Part shown: piece after piece, positions 32,801-42,800 of the stretch | How the letters are laid out: the number at the start of each line of letters is the position of its first letter | How positions within the stretch are numbered: position 1 is the first letter of the stretch | From: Owenia fusiformis | Lineage: Eukaryota > Annelida > Polychaeta > Sabellida > Oweniidae | NCBI GenBank assembly: GCA_903813345.2 | Contig: CAIIXF020000005.1 | Span: forward strand, 25,111,375-25,175,374 | Direction: 5' to 3' | Length of the DNA: 64,000 nt | Program-made: the position numbers and the translations under genes | Notes under the pieces: generated by a model | Seen by the model: the letters and a program-made list of their open reading frames with translations, nothing else | Told to the model about the DNA's origin: nothing | Databases searched by the model: none

Positions 32801-34870
32801 AGATCACCAATACACTATGAAAAGTGATTTAGTCAAGTTATGTATTAAAACGCACAATACTCAACTAATAAACCACTGTAAGGTTTTTAAGGTTGAGTGG
32901 TTTGTTAGTTGTGTATTAACTCGATTTTTTCTGGAATGGTCTATTAGTAGTGTATTAAACTGATCCTTGATTTAGAATGAGAAACCCCTTTTAAATGCCG
33001 GAAAGAGTTAAAATGTGAGGGAATTAATTCTCCGATGAAATGTAGCATTACAACCAGAGGTGTGACTGGACTTTATTGAATCTTGCTCAGCATATTCATA
33101 AAGGTATGTAGAAGATGTACATGTTGAATCTTATTCATAATTTCTCACTGAATTTAGCACTATAGAGATTTTGTACCTTATGGATGTATAAATTCTGAGA
33201 TTTCAGGAGTGATTTGTTAGTAGTCTGTTAGACTAGTAGTTGTGTATTAGTGGTGTATAAGAGTTCAGGAATTGATGTATTAGTGGTCTTTTAGTAATAC
33301 TTGAGACTTCAGGAGTGATCTATTGGTAGTGTATTACATGCTCTCTGATTGGTCAATAATTTTTATCTCATTTGCATGGTAATTTTTTCAACTAATAAAC
33401 TACCTGTTAAGTCAATGGCGAAAAGTGATCTGTTAACGAAAATCACCACTAACAAATCACTAAGAACATGTTCTACTAGTTGAGTATTAGTAGCCTATTA
33501 GTGGTTTATTAGAGTGGTATGGCAAGCTGTTTTTTCACTTGGGTGATGACGTTCACCAACTATATGTTGAGAGAGCAGAACTTTTGATTTTCGTGGGATA
33601 ATATTGTTGAATTTTTTTGACATGAAGGTGAGATGTGTTTATATATTTCTCTGAAATTCTTTGAAAATCGATGGGTGAGAAATTCTAATTTGAACTTTGT
33701 CAATTTAACATGCATCCCAATGGTACAAAAAGTAAGGAGAGTTCTATCTGTGGGGAAATTCTCACTTCAGCAAATCTATGATTACTCGAGTCTCTAGCCA
33801 ATTCATATAGTCACTGGTGATCCGCTCGATTAAGCTGGTTATTGAAATGGTTCGTTTCGATTACAAAATGTCGGAACGTCTAAGGTACGATTTTTCTTTT
33901 TTCCTTATTTCACGTGTTGTACGCAGAATCTTCACGATGTTTTTTCTCCCTATATCAGTATCATATGTTTTAGACAATGTACAGTGTACATGTTGGTGAA
34001 AAAAATAACTCAGAAGACGACAGAATCGTTGATTTAATTCCTCCCTTAAGTTACATAAACAGTTTTGGTTAAGAGTGCGGATTTTCACTGTTCTTCGAAA
34101 AACCGTTTCTGTAACTTAAGTCAGGAATTAAATCGACGATTCTGTTGTCTTCTGAACTTTTGTTCCCAAATATGTTCATTTTCTTACTCGAATCGAACTC
34201 GCACGACATGTGTTGCAGGCGAGAACGCTAACCACTACACTACCAGTGAACGATACTAACAGGAGCGAAACTAGTATATTTATTTTTGAAAATGTCGGTC
34301 CTCTATCTTGCCCTACTAGGAGACGATAGAGTACCAACAATTGTCGGTACGGGAGCAAATACACTGGGCAGTCTCCAGTACCGACAATTGTCGATACGGG
34401 AGCAAATACTGACTGGGCAGTCGCCTGTACCAACAATTGTCGGTACGGGAGCCAGTCCGTTCTCTGTAAACATACAGTATGATACTGATACCTTTGTGTT
34501 AAAAATGTTGTAGGAATTCTGCGTACAACATGTGAAATAAGGAAAAAAGAAAAATCGTACCTTCGATGTTCCGACATTTTGTTACCAGCATAATCAAGTG
34601 GATCACCAGTGATATTGGCCTTAGAAGTAGGTAATCTATGATCATTTATTTATGGTCCAAACTGCAGCCTATTGAAGATCAATTTGAACAAGGAAGTAGT
34701 AAAATAAAAATTATTTCTAAGTCATTTAACACACAAACTATTATCAATTTCAACTCAATACATACCCATTCCTTAAAAGAACAGCCACATTCTCCAACAA
34801 AGGCATCTGAACTGGCTAAATGAACAAAAATCAAGTTTGAAAGGAGAAACCACCTTGTTTGAGACTCCAT
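17036..34870 (-). CDS. IL-17 receptor-like protein (complete, 12 coding exons)
   Basis: Exons in transcript order: 34766-34870, 31583-31613, 30842-30970, 29917-30038, 29289-29436, 28574-28725, 26292-26351, 25968-26079, 18964-19059, 18687-18812, 18332-18388, 17036-17859. Sum 1962 nt, 653 residues, all phases consistent. Residues 1-23 are a signal peptide (ends LASSDA). The ectodomain holds paired cysteines, including ECGC and an NCS..EC pattern like the NCT..TC of IL17RA, and fibronectin-like strands (VKLNISWQPPGD; TFTNVAPGRYTIW). A Pro/Thr stalk precedes one membrane segment (about 329-353). Residues 393-534 are a SEFIR domain (RPKVIIVYYPD start), which in this family binds ACT1/CIKS to signal from IL-17 cytokines at the plasma membrane. 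The last 120 residues are acidic and tryptophan-rich. Vertebrate subtype (A-E) cannot be assigned; invertebrate members are often called IL-17RD-like. Confidence 0.88.
18023..18280 (+). repeat. Partial TIR-type DNA element (CAGTAAAACCTG end)
   Basis: 'acagtaaaacctgtctaatc' is a typical pogo/Tigger-like terminal sequence and shares its first 12 bases with the element ends at 21540 and 22370. The other end is unclear. It lies in the intron between the last two receptor exons. Confidence 0.45.
18687..18812 (-). CDS. Transmembrane exon of the IL-17R-like gene
   Basis: 126 nt, phase 1 at both ends, so it could be skipped without a frameshift, giving a soluble-type or non-membrane receptor. It encodes the hydrophobic run starting GTMVILGIIAGVLVVIS and the basic stop-transfer sequence WYRKK. 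Confidence 0.9.
19486..20332 (+). mobile_element. Hairpin-ended interspersed element with about five tandem units
   Basis: Units of roughly 120-170 bp repeat the order: GCCATTTTGAAAATCT, a 'cttc' segment, 'aggcatcagcatataaaatt', 'gaaccaaatccg', 'tggtatttgagttatcaaag'. The last unit runs into 'cacctggacaaatgaacgg', 'cctatatcc' and the 3' hairpin GAACTTCaTTCggtgggataa. Lies in receptor intron 8. Confidence 0.75.
21540..22370. mobile_element. 831-bp TA-targeting DNA element with CAGTAAAACCTG ends
   Basis: Terminal inverted repeat CAGTAAAACCTG on both ends, flanked by TA at 21538-21539 and 22371-22372. Copies 1 and 3 of the surrounding duplication read 'attcTAtttag' with a single TA (20722-20723 and 23609-23610), so the insertion and its TA duplication are directly visible. 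No transposase frame; the interior repeats 'tgtagggaaaacct' and 'gtgaacaagg'. Non-autonomous Tc1/mariner/pogo type. Confidence 0.9.
23677..25799 (+). mobile_element. 2.1-kb tandem-cored element with 3' hairpin
   Basis: Compared with duplication copies 1 and 2, this sequence is an insertion with AACAA at both borders (23672-23676 and 25800-25804), which is present once at the empty site. The left end contains ATGTCACCACC, and an inverse copy lies at the right end. An 11-bp perfect hairpin (TATGTCACCAC, loop TTTTG) sits at 25774-25800, sharing its last base with the AACAA flank. The interior is a tandem array (23760-25660), then a short 'gccggacgccaacc' repeat. Tandem core plus 3' hairpin recalls Helentron-derived elements, but the five-base duplication would be unusual for them, so the class stays open. 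Confidence 0.8.
23760..25660 (+). repeat. Tandem array of 135-148-bp units rich in AGGTCA/TGACCT
   Basis: About 13 units; 'gtagatgattttgaaaa' recurs every 135-136 bp in the left part and about every 148 bp where an extra 'cttaagtcaaat' is present. Each unit holds 'gacctttttgacc', TGACCTTGAGAAGGTCA (a 17-bp inverted repeat) and AAGGTCATTGAAGGTCA. Confidence 0.95.
26292..26351 (-). CDS. Receptor exon 7 (fibronectin-type strand)
   Basis: 60 nt, phase 0 at both ends: 20 codons encoding TFTNVAPGRYTIW at its end. It sits only 70 bp from the left end of the mariner at 26422. Acceptor TTTTCAG, donor TGG|GTAGGT. Confidence 0.85.
26422..28359 (-). mobile_element. Mariner element with about 200-bp inverted repeats
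   Basis: 1938 bp, flanked by TA at 26420-26421 and 28360-28361. Ends CCAGGTCGTTCAATAAGTTC. The first 105 bp of the two ends are identical, and similarity continues to about 195 bp, far longer than the about 30-bp ends of classic mariners. The identity suggests fairly recent activity. The transposase lies on the minus strand, the same direction as the host receptor gene, inside its intron 6. Confidence 0.93.
26727..27973 (-). pseudogene. Mariner DD34D transposase, one intron and one frameshift
   Basis: Starts MAADCGLVK at 27973. The N-terminal part has the paired helix-turn-helix DNA-binding region (STPTIYQWYQRFGSEGR, then SVRELSENVNIS) and the linker WVPKELTSDQ. Near 27515 the frame shifts by one base just after EFPKNF. 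Catalytic residues follow: first Asp in ITCDEVYVSYYEP, second in FHQDNAPCHRA, third in APCDFGVF, with exactly 34 residues between the second and third (DD34D). A GTAAGC donor after ATG at 27252 and a TTTCAG acceptor before 27107 remove 144 bp that is otherwise full of stops and restore the frame between DYYAM and VLKRHLKR. The stop follows FEHLK. Without the frameshift it would be close to full mariner length. Confidence 0.9.
28574..28725 (-). CDS. Receptor exon 6 (fibronectin-type domain)
   Basis: 152 nt, enters in phase 1 and leaves in phase 0. It encodes the strand pattern VANISSNGTIRVEFTPPS and YTLLLMDSAG. Acceptor CTAG, donor TTG|GTAAGT. The mariner element begins 215 bp downstream in the same intron. 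Confidence 0.88.
31100..31560. repeat. Inverted pair of short tandem repeats in receptor intron 2
   Basis: At 31105-31230 about eleven-base words such as 'ttggtccgaatcccaat' repeat; at 31484-31555 the same words occur inverted ('gattgggattcggaccatt'). The pair flanks about 250 bp and looks like the satellite-type ends of a foldback element. The 135-codon frame reading NPIGPNP repeats is a by-product. Confidence 0.7.
31583..31613 (-). CDS. 31-nt microexon of the IL-17R-like gene
   Basis: Acceptor AATTTCAG, donor AAG|GTAAGA. It codes for NCSIIQSSTQ plus one base. It is the only segment found between exons 1 and 3 that starts in phase 0 and ends in phase 1, as both neighbours need. The joined product (..KEW-NCSIIQSSTQ-ECDYK..) reproduces a cysteine pattern like that of the IL17RA N-terminus. 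Too short to be found as an open frame. Confidence 0.75.
32181..32240. repeat. Perfect 17-bp hairpin
   Basis: TTAAACTCAATAACGGC at 32181-32197 is exactly inverted at 32224-32240 across a 26-nt loop. No transposon context is seen. Lies in receptor intron 1. Confidence 0.8.
32756..33543. mobile_element. MITE-like element rich in 'gtattagt' words
   Basis: Ends CCCAAGTAAAAAGG and the inverse of CCCAAGTGAAAAAA. The interior is dense with 'ccactaata', 'gtgtattagtgg' and their inverses, so much of it can fold back. 788 bp, non-coding, in receptor intron 1. Confidence 0.65.
34178..34253 (-). repeat. tRNA-like segment (tRNA-derived SINE or pseudo-tRNA)
   Basis: About 76 nt on the minus strand with an A-box-like TAGTGTAGTGGTTAGCG, as in valine tRNAs, and a B-box GTTCGATTC. 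The acceptor and T stems do not pair properly, so it is not a functional tRNA gene. It could be an RNA polymerase III promoter relic. Confidence 0.6.
34320..34460 (+). repeat. Tandem repeat with nested 20-bp near-palindromes
   Basis: Three units of about 55-60 bp, each with 'gtaccaacaattgtcggtac' or a one-base variant, followed by 'gggagcaaatac' and 'actgggcagtc'. Each near-palindrome is one change from perfect self-complementarity. Confidence 0.85.
34766..34870 (-). CDS. Signal-peptide exon of the IL-17R-like gene
   Basis: 105 nt, ATG to a TGG|GTATGT donor. It encodes a 35-residue start with a hydrophobic core (WFLLSNLIFVHLA) and probable cleavage after SSDA, then a double-cysteine segment. 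Chosen because it is the only ATG exon upstream with a signal peptide and the required phase 0 donor. Confidence 0.75.
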
Positions 34871-35737
34871 CCCATGGCAATGTTATTATTCTGATGTCAA
34901 ACTCTACGAAACACGAAATAAATTACATATTTCCCCCTTTTTCTATAATTTTCATCACAGAAAAAATCAAATTTTGGTACAATGCAATGTTATCGTAAAA
35001 ATATTTTTTCAGTTTATTTTGACATGCTGTTTGTTATATTTTACAAATCATATTGAATATTTCGAGTATTGCATTTAGTTTGCTATCTAGTGACAATTCT
35101 TTTGGCCAATCAGAGTGCTAAGATTTTGAATTCTGGGCGCCATATTGGAATATAAAAAAGTAAGTGCCAATTTTCAATCTTATGGCAATTAGACGGCATA
35201 AATAATATACACATTCGATAAATATACATGTAACTCTATCTTAAGCAGTCAAATATAGTAGTGATCTAATTTGATCTGAATTTGTGGACTTGGAATTGGA
35301 ATTTGCTGCAGTCTAAGTCTTGGTCAAGTTACAGTGACTTTGAAATGAAAATGAATGAGTGAGATTGTGAGTCCACTCCAAGTAACAAAATCAATAAGAA
35401 GAACGTAAGTTGACCTGACATGTACAAAAAGCTTACACTACCGAGGATTGAGAATGTCAGGTAGTCTAGCCCTGTATACACTGTTATTTCAATCCATTCA
35501 TCATTTCCTCCAATTCGATGCTTGCGTCATTTTGAGTATTTCAATCGATTCACCCTCGAAGATGAAATTAAAGATTCACTGTTTCGCCGTTTCAAGCATT
35601 TCAATCTCAAGACCAATTTAGTAAGGAAAATGTAATAACAATTTCACTGCGGAAGCGTGTTTCACCGTTTCAAGCATTTCAATCAGTATGCCTGAGTTAG
35701 AACAACATGTATGCATGCTAAATTCATGATTTAAAGG
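34871..35737. other. Shared upstream region of the receptor and haspin genes
   Basis: The two start codons face away from each other exactly 2000 bp apart. This left half is the only non-repeat part and holds the candidate promoter at 35104. At 35515-35690 a 'gtttcaccgtttcaagcatt' phrase is loosely repeated three times. Confidence 0.6.
35104..35160 (+). promoter_or_regulatory. Candidate haspin core promoter and non-coding first exon
   Basis: GGCCAATCAG (NF-Y/CCAAT consensus) at 35104-35113, CGCCATATT (YY1 consensus CGCCATNTT) at 35138-35146, and an excellent donor GTAAGT at 35160. A TTTCAG acceptor lies just upstream of the haspin ATG (exon start 36827). A short 5' UTR exon here, spliced over the palindromic element, is a reasonable model but unproven. 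Confidence 0.4.
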
Positions 35738-36751
35738 AGACCTTATCTGTTGCAAGACTAACGCCTGGCGTAACCGTCATCATGTTATTCGGTGTTTTTT
35801 TTAAGTAGTGCAAGGATCCTGCCATGACCGTGGTAATGTTATCGTGAAAGCCTGGTATAACCGCGACAATGCTGTATTATATTAAAATGCCTGCCATGAC
35901 CGCGGTAGTGTAATCGTGTAAGCCTGGCGCGACCGCAACCTTTATATGACATTAATGACCTTCATGTTTCGCCCGTTGCTGTTGGTATTTTTTATGGATA
36001 AATCTTATTAATTGATCATTATAGAAAGTATATGCTTTCGAATCGAAGCTCCTTGAATGAGAGTAGAGATATAGTTTGTTCGCAAATTATTTATGAGTAA
36101 AAATTAGGGTTTCGTCGTGAAATTAATACACATTTTTAGTAGTCTTTATTTACATTTAAGGTAGTTAAACACGAAGAAAAATTGTCATTACGATGTTCTC
36201 ATGCTACTTTAAATACAACCACGGTCATGAGAGGCCTTGCAACTATTGTCACGGTCATACGGGGCTTTAACATTACCACGGTCATGACAGGCCTTGCAAT
36301 ATAATATAGCATTGTCACGGTCATGACAGGCCTTGCAAGCCTTGTAACGGTCATATCAGGCTTGAACATTACCACGGTCATGACAGGCCTTGCAATATAA
36401 TATAGCATTGTCACGGTCATATCAGGCTTTAACCTTACCACGGTCATGACAGGCCTTAACATTCTGACAGTAATGACAGGCCTTTCAATCATTATGACGG
36501 TCATATAATATATACTGGGCTTTAACATTACCATGGTCATGACAGGCCATGCAACCATTGTCACGGTCATACGGGGCTTTTACATTACCACGGTCATGAC
36601 AGGCCTTGCAATATAATACAGCGTTGTCACGGTTATACCAGGCTTACAAAATAACACTGCCACGGTCATGGCAGGATCCTTGCGCTACTTAAAAAACACC
36701 GAATAACATGGTGACGGTTACACTAGGCGTTAGTCTTGCAATAGATAACAT
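35738..36751. mobile_element. 1-kb palindromic element between the receptor and haspin genes
   Basis: Inverted ends of about 190 bp: TTATCTGTTGCAAGACTAAC at 35743 and the inverse of TTATCTATTGCAAGACTAAC at 36748. Similarity continues through 'catgttattcggtgttttt' and GGATCCTGCCATGACCG. The right interior (36200-36640) is a tandem array of 'accacggtcatgacaggcc' and 'tgcaatataatatagcattg'. The 11-bp direct repeat 'tgatttaaagg' on both sides (35727-35737, 36752-36762) may be a target duplication. Non-coding. Confidence 0.8.
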
Positions 36752-36833
36752 GTGATTTAAAGGCTTGGCTTCTATCAGTTTGATATTAGTTAATTTAGTA
36801 TATCCTTGTTCATACATATATTTCAGGAGGAAC

Positions 36834-36857
36834 ATGAATAGCTGCAACAACATATAA
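36834..36857 (+). promoter_or_regulatory. Upstream open reading frame in the haspin leader
   Basis: An ATG seven codons long (MNSCNNI) closes 12 bp before the haspin start codon. It lies downstream of the TTTCAG acceptor, so it should be in the mature leader if that acceptor is used. It could damp translation. Confidence 0.4.
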
Positions 36858-36869
36858 CAATAGAACAGC

Positions 36870-39800
36870 ATGTCTCAATCAAGAACAAGAGCATTAACAT
36901 ATGGGAGACATAAACAGAGGGTCGTGAAGGATGATGGTTTTGATGTGTTTGGATCCAGGGAAGAGAAGCTCAATGTTTTCAGTTTCTCATCGGAATCTAG
37001 CATAAATGATGTGTCTGTAGAATCAAACTCGTCAGCTAAACAACCTGCAGTACTTCTAGGGCTTCCAGCAGCAGGAAGAAGGAAACAGACTAAGAAGTAA
37101 GTTTTGAATGGTTAAACAATTGCTTCACTTGTTATTTTGTTTGATAAATAGGATTTTAAACTGCAGGGATTTTTATTTGTTTTTTTGTGAACTTTAACAT
37201 TACGCTGAATTTTTCCTGCAAATATAATCACTTTGATGGTCTGTGCTGACTGTACATTTGCATAGATAAACACTACAATGGTGGGTAATAACATGATTCA
37301 GTCTTTAGTTTTTAATCAAAAAGACATGGTATTATGAAAATGACATGTATCCATGATAAAGTAAAAGTACATGTAAGTGTACACTGTACAATGTGCAATT
37401 AAATGGAGCAGTTTTGCACATCTAAGCAAAAATGGGGTTTTACAAGATCATTTTATGTGTGTTTCAGAAATGTATGTTGTAAGACCTCAACACGAGGCAA
37501 GCACAATAAAGAAAACAATGACATTGATACGACAGAGAGGAGGCAGAATAGAAGATGTAAAGTCAAGAAAACATACACCCTCTCTTCATCATCTGATGTA
37601 AGTCTAAATACACCCCAGTCCTGTATACAGAGCTTGTGATAAATGTTATTGTGGACTGGTTTGGTGAAACATTGAATTATGAATTTTAATCACACAAGTC
37701 TTTTTCATGTCTAAGCTTTAGATGCCTTTGAGTAGTATGTACAAAGTACATCCCTTATTTTTTATCTAGATTACTAACAAAATTAATTCTAAGTATGAAT
37801 TTACTTATAGATCACTTTTCCAATTTTAGTGTTTCAGGATTCACATTTTTCACCATTTTGATTAATTTCACAATTTAAATAGTTTTAAGAATCAAATATT
37901 TCATGTTTCAGAATTCATATTTTCCAACTTCAAGATTAATTTTTTGTGTTCCAGAATCCAAATATTAGTTTCATAATTTAAATCCACATCCTTAGGGTTA
38001 ATATTTTCCAATATACATTTTCATGTTTCAGGATTCCTGTTCAAGCAACAATAGTGGTGTCATGTTTGTATCTGAGGTGCAGCCCCCAACTAGGAAAGCC
38101 CTCAAGGATCGAAATGCTGTGATAAATGATATCTCTCTTGAAGACAATAACAAGAAAACTAAAGGAACAAAAGCTGCTAAAAAGAAACCTTCCACAAAAA
38201 CTATAAAAAATGATAAGGTTAAACCAACTAAAGCTAAATTAAATGTAAAAACTTCTAAATCCAAAGAAGTTGAGAAATTGTTGGAGGAAGGACAAAGTTT
38301 AGAAACAGGAAAAAATCGAAGAGTTAAACGGAATGTAATTCCTTCAGTTAATTTTAGTGAATTTAGCTCGTATAGTTTGATAATCAGTGAGTCTTCAAAT
38401 GCTACTGAAGAACTTATTATAGAGCCTGATATTGAACCAACTGGGACCCCACACGGAGGGACTCCAAATGAGGGGACCCCACATATGAAAACAAGGACAA
38501 CCAGAAAAAATACCTCAGCTGTGACAAGCACTCCACATCAACAAGCAGTAACTATTCACAAAGCTTTGACTAAGGATCCTAAATTATCTAAAGTGCATGA
38601 GTTATCAGTCATTGACCTAGTAGAGTCAAGTCCTGAGACATCGCACATTGGATTAAATCACAGTAAAAATTCATCAGAGCACTCACCTATCAATTTAAGT
38701 AAATCCAGGGAACATATAAATGATGTTGAGTTATCCTTACAAAATCTTTGCATCTCAAGTATAGCTGAAAGTCCATATTTCACTCCGAAAACAAGGAAAA
38801 CAAATGCAATACTAAACACCAACAGTGCCAATGGCATTGTAGATAAACTTAAACCCTGTCGTGTAATACTCGATAAAATTCCCTCAGACTCAAGTTCACC
38901 CACATCGAGTAAATCCACATCATCAGATTCATGTAAGAACACACTAGAAAATGTAACAGTTCGTGGTCGTAGAACTAGATCCAATAAAGGATCATCAGCA
39001 TCATCGTCGTCTTCATCCAATGATGATTACTATGATCCATCGAGAGATCTGTTCTCTGATATGACGTATGATGAGATACTCCAACAGATAAGTGAAGAGG
39101 ATGAAGAGGAGGGAGGAGCAAGTGAGGAGGAATCAGGTAACATTGGTAATGAAAAGATAGCTATGTTTTTCTGAAATGTAAATCAAAGAATTTAATTTCA
39201 AACTGGTAGTCACCTGACCCCCTCAGCTTCAGCTTCTGTAACAAATGACAGGTAGTGACATTTTGGATGTTAATGGCTTGTTTGAATTAAGGCCATTTTG
39301 ATGGAGATGCCAATATGCCCAATGTTGATGTACATATTATTGGCTCAAGACTCCTAAGAATGCTATATTCACACTTTTAATTATTTCCTAAATCCCTGAC
39401 ATATCCAACTTGTGTTGGAATATTATAACATTTTTCAGGTCAACAAGAAGTATTAAATATTTCCAATAATTGCTTAGTAATAAATTAAATTGTACCATAT
39501 GGAACCCTCGTGTTATAGATGAAGATAGTGAGCCTGAAATTGAAGAACTTAGTGACATTGTTGAAGATGAAGAACTTGAAGTATCTGATATAGAGGAAAA
39601 TGAAGTTGAAGATGAAGAAGATGATGTTAGTGATGAAGAAGATATTAGTGAAGAACAATCTGAGGATGATATCAAAGAAGAGAGTGATATCCTCGAAAAT
39701 GATGTTGATGTTACAAGGTAACACAAATGATTTCATTTTATATTTTAGCAAAAAGCTTGCTGTAGAAAGAAAAAGTTCTTTTTATGTTTCTGTGATACAT

Positions 39801-42800
39801 GTTTGGCTGCACTTAGCTATCATCACAAAAAATACAGCTTAGTTTTTTTTTACTTTTACACATGACTAAGAAGTACTTGTAATTCTAGGTACATGATATC
39901 TGAACTGTGTCTAGATGACACAGAGACAAGTGCAATGTCTTCCTACCATACTGCTACCCAGGCTCTAGAGTCCCCTGCAAACCAGGTACAAGAGTCTCCC
40001 TTTCGAGGCTTCAGTGAACATGATTCACATACAGCCAGTGAGAGCCTTAGGGCAAGACAGCTTGAACTTGAGGCAAGCTGCAGATCATTTGCTGTAAGTA
40101 GATTTCATTTTTATGTATACACTAGCAGGGGTTTGTTTAGACTTTCTGACAACAGGCTCATGAAATCAACAGGCAAAATTATTGGTGGAAAAAAACAAGA
40201 AAAATCACCAGTTGCCTACATCTAAACCCATAGATAATGGTCAAATACATGTCGTTCTTCAAGCAAATGAAATCCACTTGCAAAATTATCCAAAATTATT
40301 ATTTTAACATGGAAACAATTGCAAACTGCAAGATTTTGGTGAAAAAAAACCAAGAAAAGTAGCCAGTTGCCTCTCATTAATTAAAACCAGAGATAATGTT
40401 AATGGTAATACATAGTATTCTTTATAACTGACTTCCAATTTGGTATGTTCAGGAAATGATGACCCCTAAGAGGACAAAAACTCCAGCATGTCCAGCATTC
40501 TCCCCTCATACTAAAATCATGGGACAGTGCAGGCAGGAGGGCTTCATTAGTTTCTCTCAGTGCATAACACCAAGGTAAATCTAAATATTCATACACAATA
40601 ATATCCAATCAGATTAATATATAATTCACCAACTAAAGTAGCAGTTATAAAAAAGTGTTATTCCCGACCAGCGGCAATACAGTATAAACAATAGATTCAT
40701 TTTGATTTCCAACCAATCAGCCAAGTGAAGATTTTGTTTTCATCTTTTTTTGTATGTATTTACGGCATCCTATGATCCTGAATTCATGATTTTTCTCTCA
40801 TTGGAATATACATCTTTCAAATTGCAAAAAGGTGTGGTCTCTATTGTGACTGATGGCTGATGAGATAATACATGTACCTTGTTTTCAGTTTACTCAAGAC
40901 CTGTGTTAAGATAGGGGAAGGTGTGTATGGTGAAGTGTTCAGAGCATTGAACTCACGTAAGCAGCCTGTTGTTTTTAAGGTAAGAGCATAATACATGATA
41001 GCAGCCTGTTGTTTTTAAGGTAAGAGCTTAATACATGATAGCAGCCAATTCAAGCTTGCTTAAAATATACAGGTCTTAAAAACAGACAAAAATTGTTAGT
41101 GGTGGCATAATAAATGCAAAGTGTGTCCACACAGTAAAATAAAGTCAAGACAAAATGTGAAGTCTCATTTCCTCTCAATTCTAGTGATTTTAATACATGG
41201 AGTTTCTTGTATGAGCACTTTGCTAGTATAAGGTCATCTATCCTTGTTGAGGTTTTTTTGATCATATCTATTGCATTGAATTACCTTCTTTTTTCAGGTG
41301 ATTCCGATAGAAGGAGATTTTACAGTTAACGATGAACCTCAGAAAACTTTTGAGGAAATCCTGCCAGAAATAGTGATCTCAAGGTACTCCTTTTATTAAC
41401 ATTTAGCAACTGGAAATTCCATTGGAGATATAATAAGACTATTGGTACATAAGACTACTATAAGACTAATTTGAATTTGTCATAAGGTTTAAATATCTAT
41501 TTCCATAAAATGTTTGAATTTTGTATTTTTAGTTTTCGATCCTCTGTTTTATGAATTATCTCAAATATTTTTAATGAATTTGAACTACTGCATATAACAA
41601 ACTATACTCCTATTTGTGTTTCAGAGAGCTCAGTGAGTTGCGAAGTTGCAGTACCAACCAGACAGATGTTTTCTGCCAGGTTAACAGCGTTGCTTGTGTC
41701 CAGGGATGTTACCCTGATAGGCTTCTTAACCAGTGGGACACATTCAACGAGACCAAACACTCGGAGAATGATAGACCAGGTACAGGTCTCCTACTCAACT
41801 CAGTCGAGTAGAAATAACTCAATAATACTGAACCCTTATATATTTTATGTGTATATGAACCAATATTAGGATTCAGAAGGGGCGTGATGCATGTGAACAT
41901 GTATTTTGTCTCATAGGTTAGAAATTCAATGGATGCTGTGTATATGTCATTCAAGAAATAGCTTGAAACTTAATTTTTATAGACATTTACACACCAATAT
42001 TTTAATCCCATTTTAGCAAAAACTCATCACTAGTTATGTTTACTAATTTTCTGACTCGTTTGCAGATGTATTCTCAGATGAACAGCTCTTTATTGTGTTT
42101 GAGTTTGGAGATGGAGGCTCTGATTTGGAGCACTTTCAGGTATCATCTTTAACTCTACCTCACCAAGTTAATTTGAGATAAAAATCATTTTAGAATGAAA
42201 AAAGCTTTCCATAAAGATTGGAATGGATATTACCTTGTTGAGAAAGCTGACTGACTTTTGAATTAATTACCCTCTCTGTAGTGAACACATAAAAACACTG
42301 AACATTTTTTCTTGGCAAAATATATTTAATATACACAGGCTTTTACTGTAATAATAAAAAAGCCACAAGGTCAGAACATCATATCACCTTGTGTTTTTAG
42401 TTCCGTGATGCCCTTCAAGCCAAGAGCCTTCTCCATCAGGTGACTGCGGCACTTGCAACTGCTGAGCTTGAGTTCCAGTTTGAGCATCGTGATCTCCACT
42501 GGGGTAACGTTCTTGTGAGGAACACTACAGCTCCGAGTGTACGATACAAGATAGATGGCGAGACTGTAGAAGTGGAGAGTCTTGGCGTTCATGCTTGTAT
42601 CATTGACTTCACTTTGTCCAGGATGCGGAAAGGTAAGTCCATTGCCCAAGTATAAATATGGGTGGAAAAGGTATATTATTCACTAGAACAAAATTCTTAT
42701 TCCAGAAAAATTGTCCGACAGTTGAATATGCTAACTGAAATGTCTATCTGTCCATTTCTGATGCTACAATGCTCCAATAATATTAGCGCTTTTTGATGGT

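Larger units (their letters stand above)
33811..34612. mobile_element. Long palindromic element (about 150-bp inverted ends, inner stem, tRNA-like core)
   Basis: The left end starts TCACTGGTGATCC and the right end is its inverse. Similarity runs inward through AAAATGTCGGAAC, GGTACGATTTTTCTTTTTT and 'gcagaatc', about 150 bp per arm. Inside are a second inverted repeat of about 55 bp per arm (34010-34070 and 34100-34160), a tRNA-like segment and a 60-bp tandem repeat. Short stretches of the same end sequence occur in the intron-8 duplication ('aaaatcgtacctccgagg'). Confidence 0.75.

Noticed and set aside
34178-34253. Functional tRNA gene
   Set aside because: A- and B-box words are present, but acceptor and T stems do not pair and it sits inside a palindromic element.
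36199-36570. 123-codon minus-strand frame with RPVMTV/KPDMTV repeats
   Set aside because: Translation of the tandem array in the palindromic element; no start context or homology.
39388-39726. 112-codon minus-strand Ser-rich frame
   Set aside because: Exact antisense shadow of the acidic haspin exon 4.
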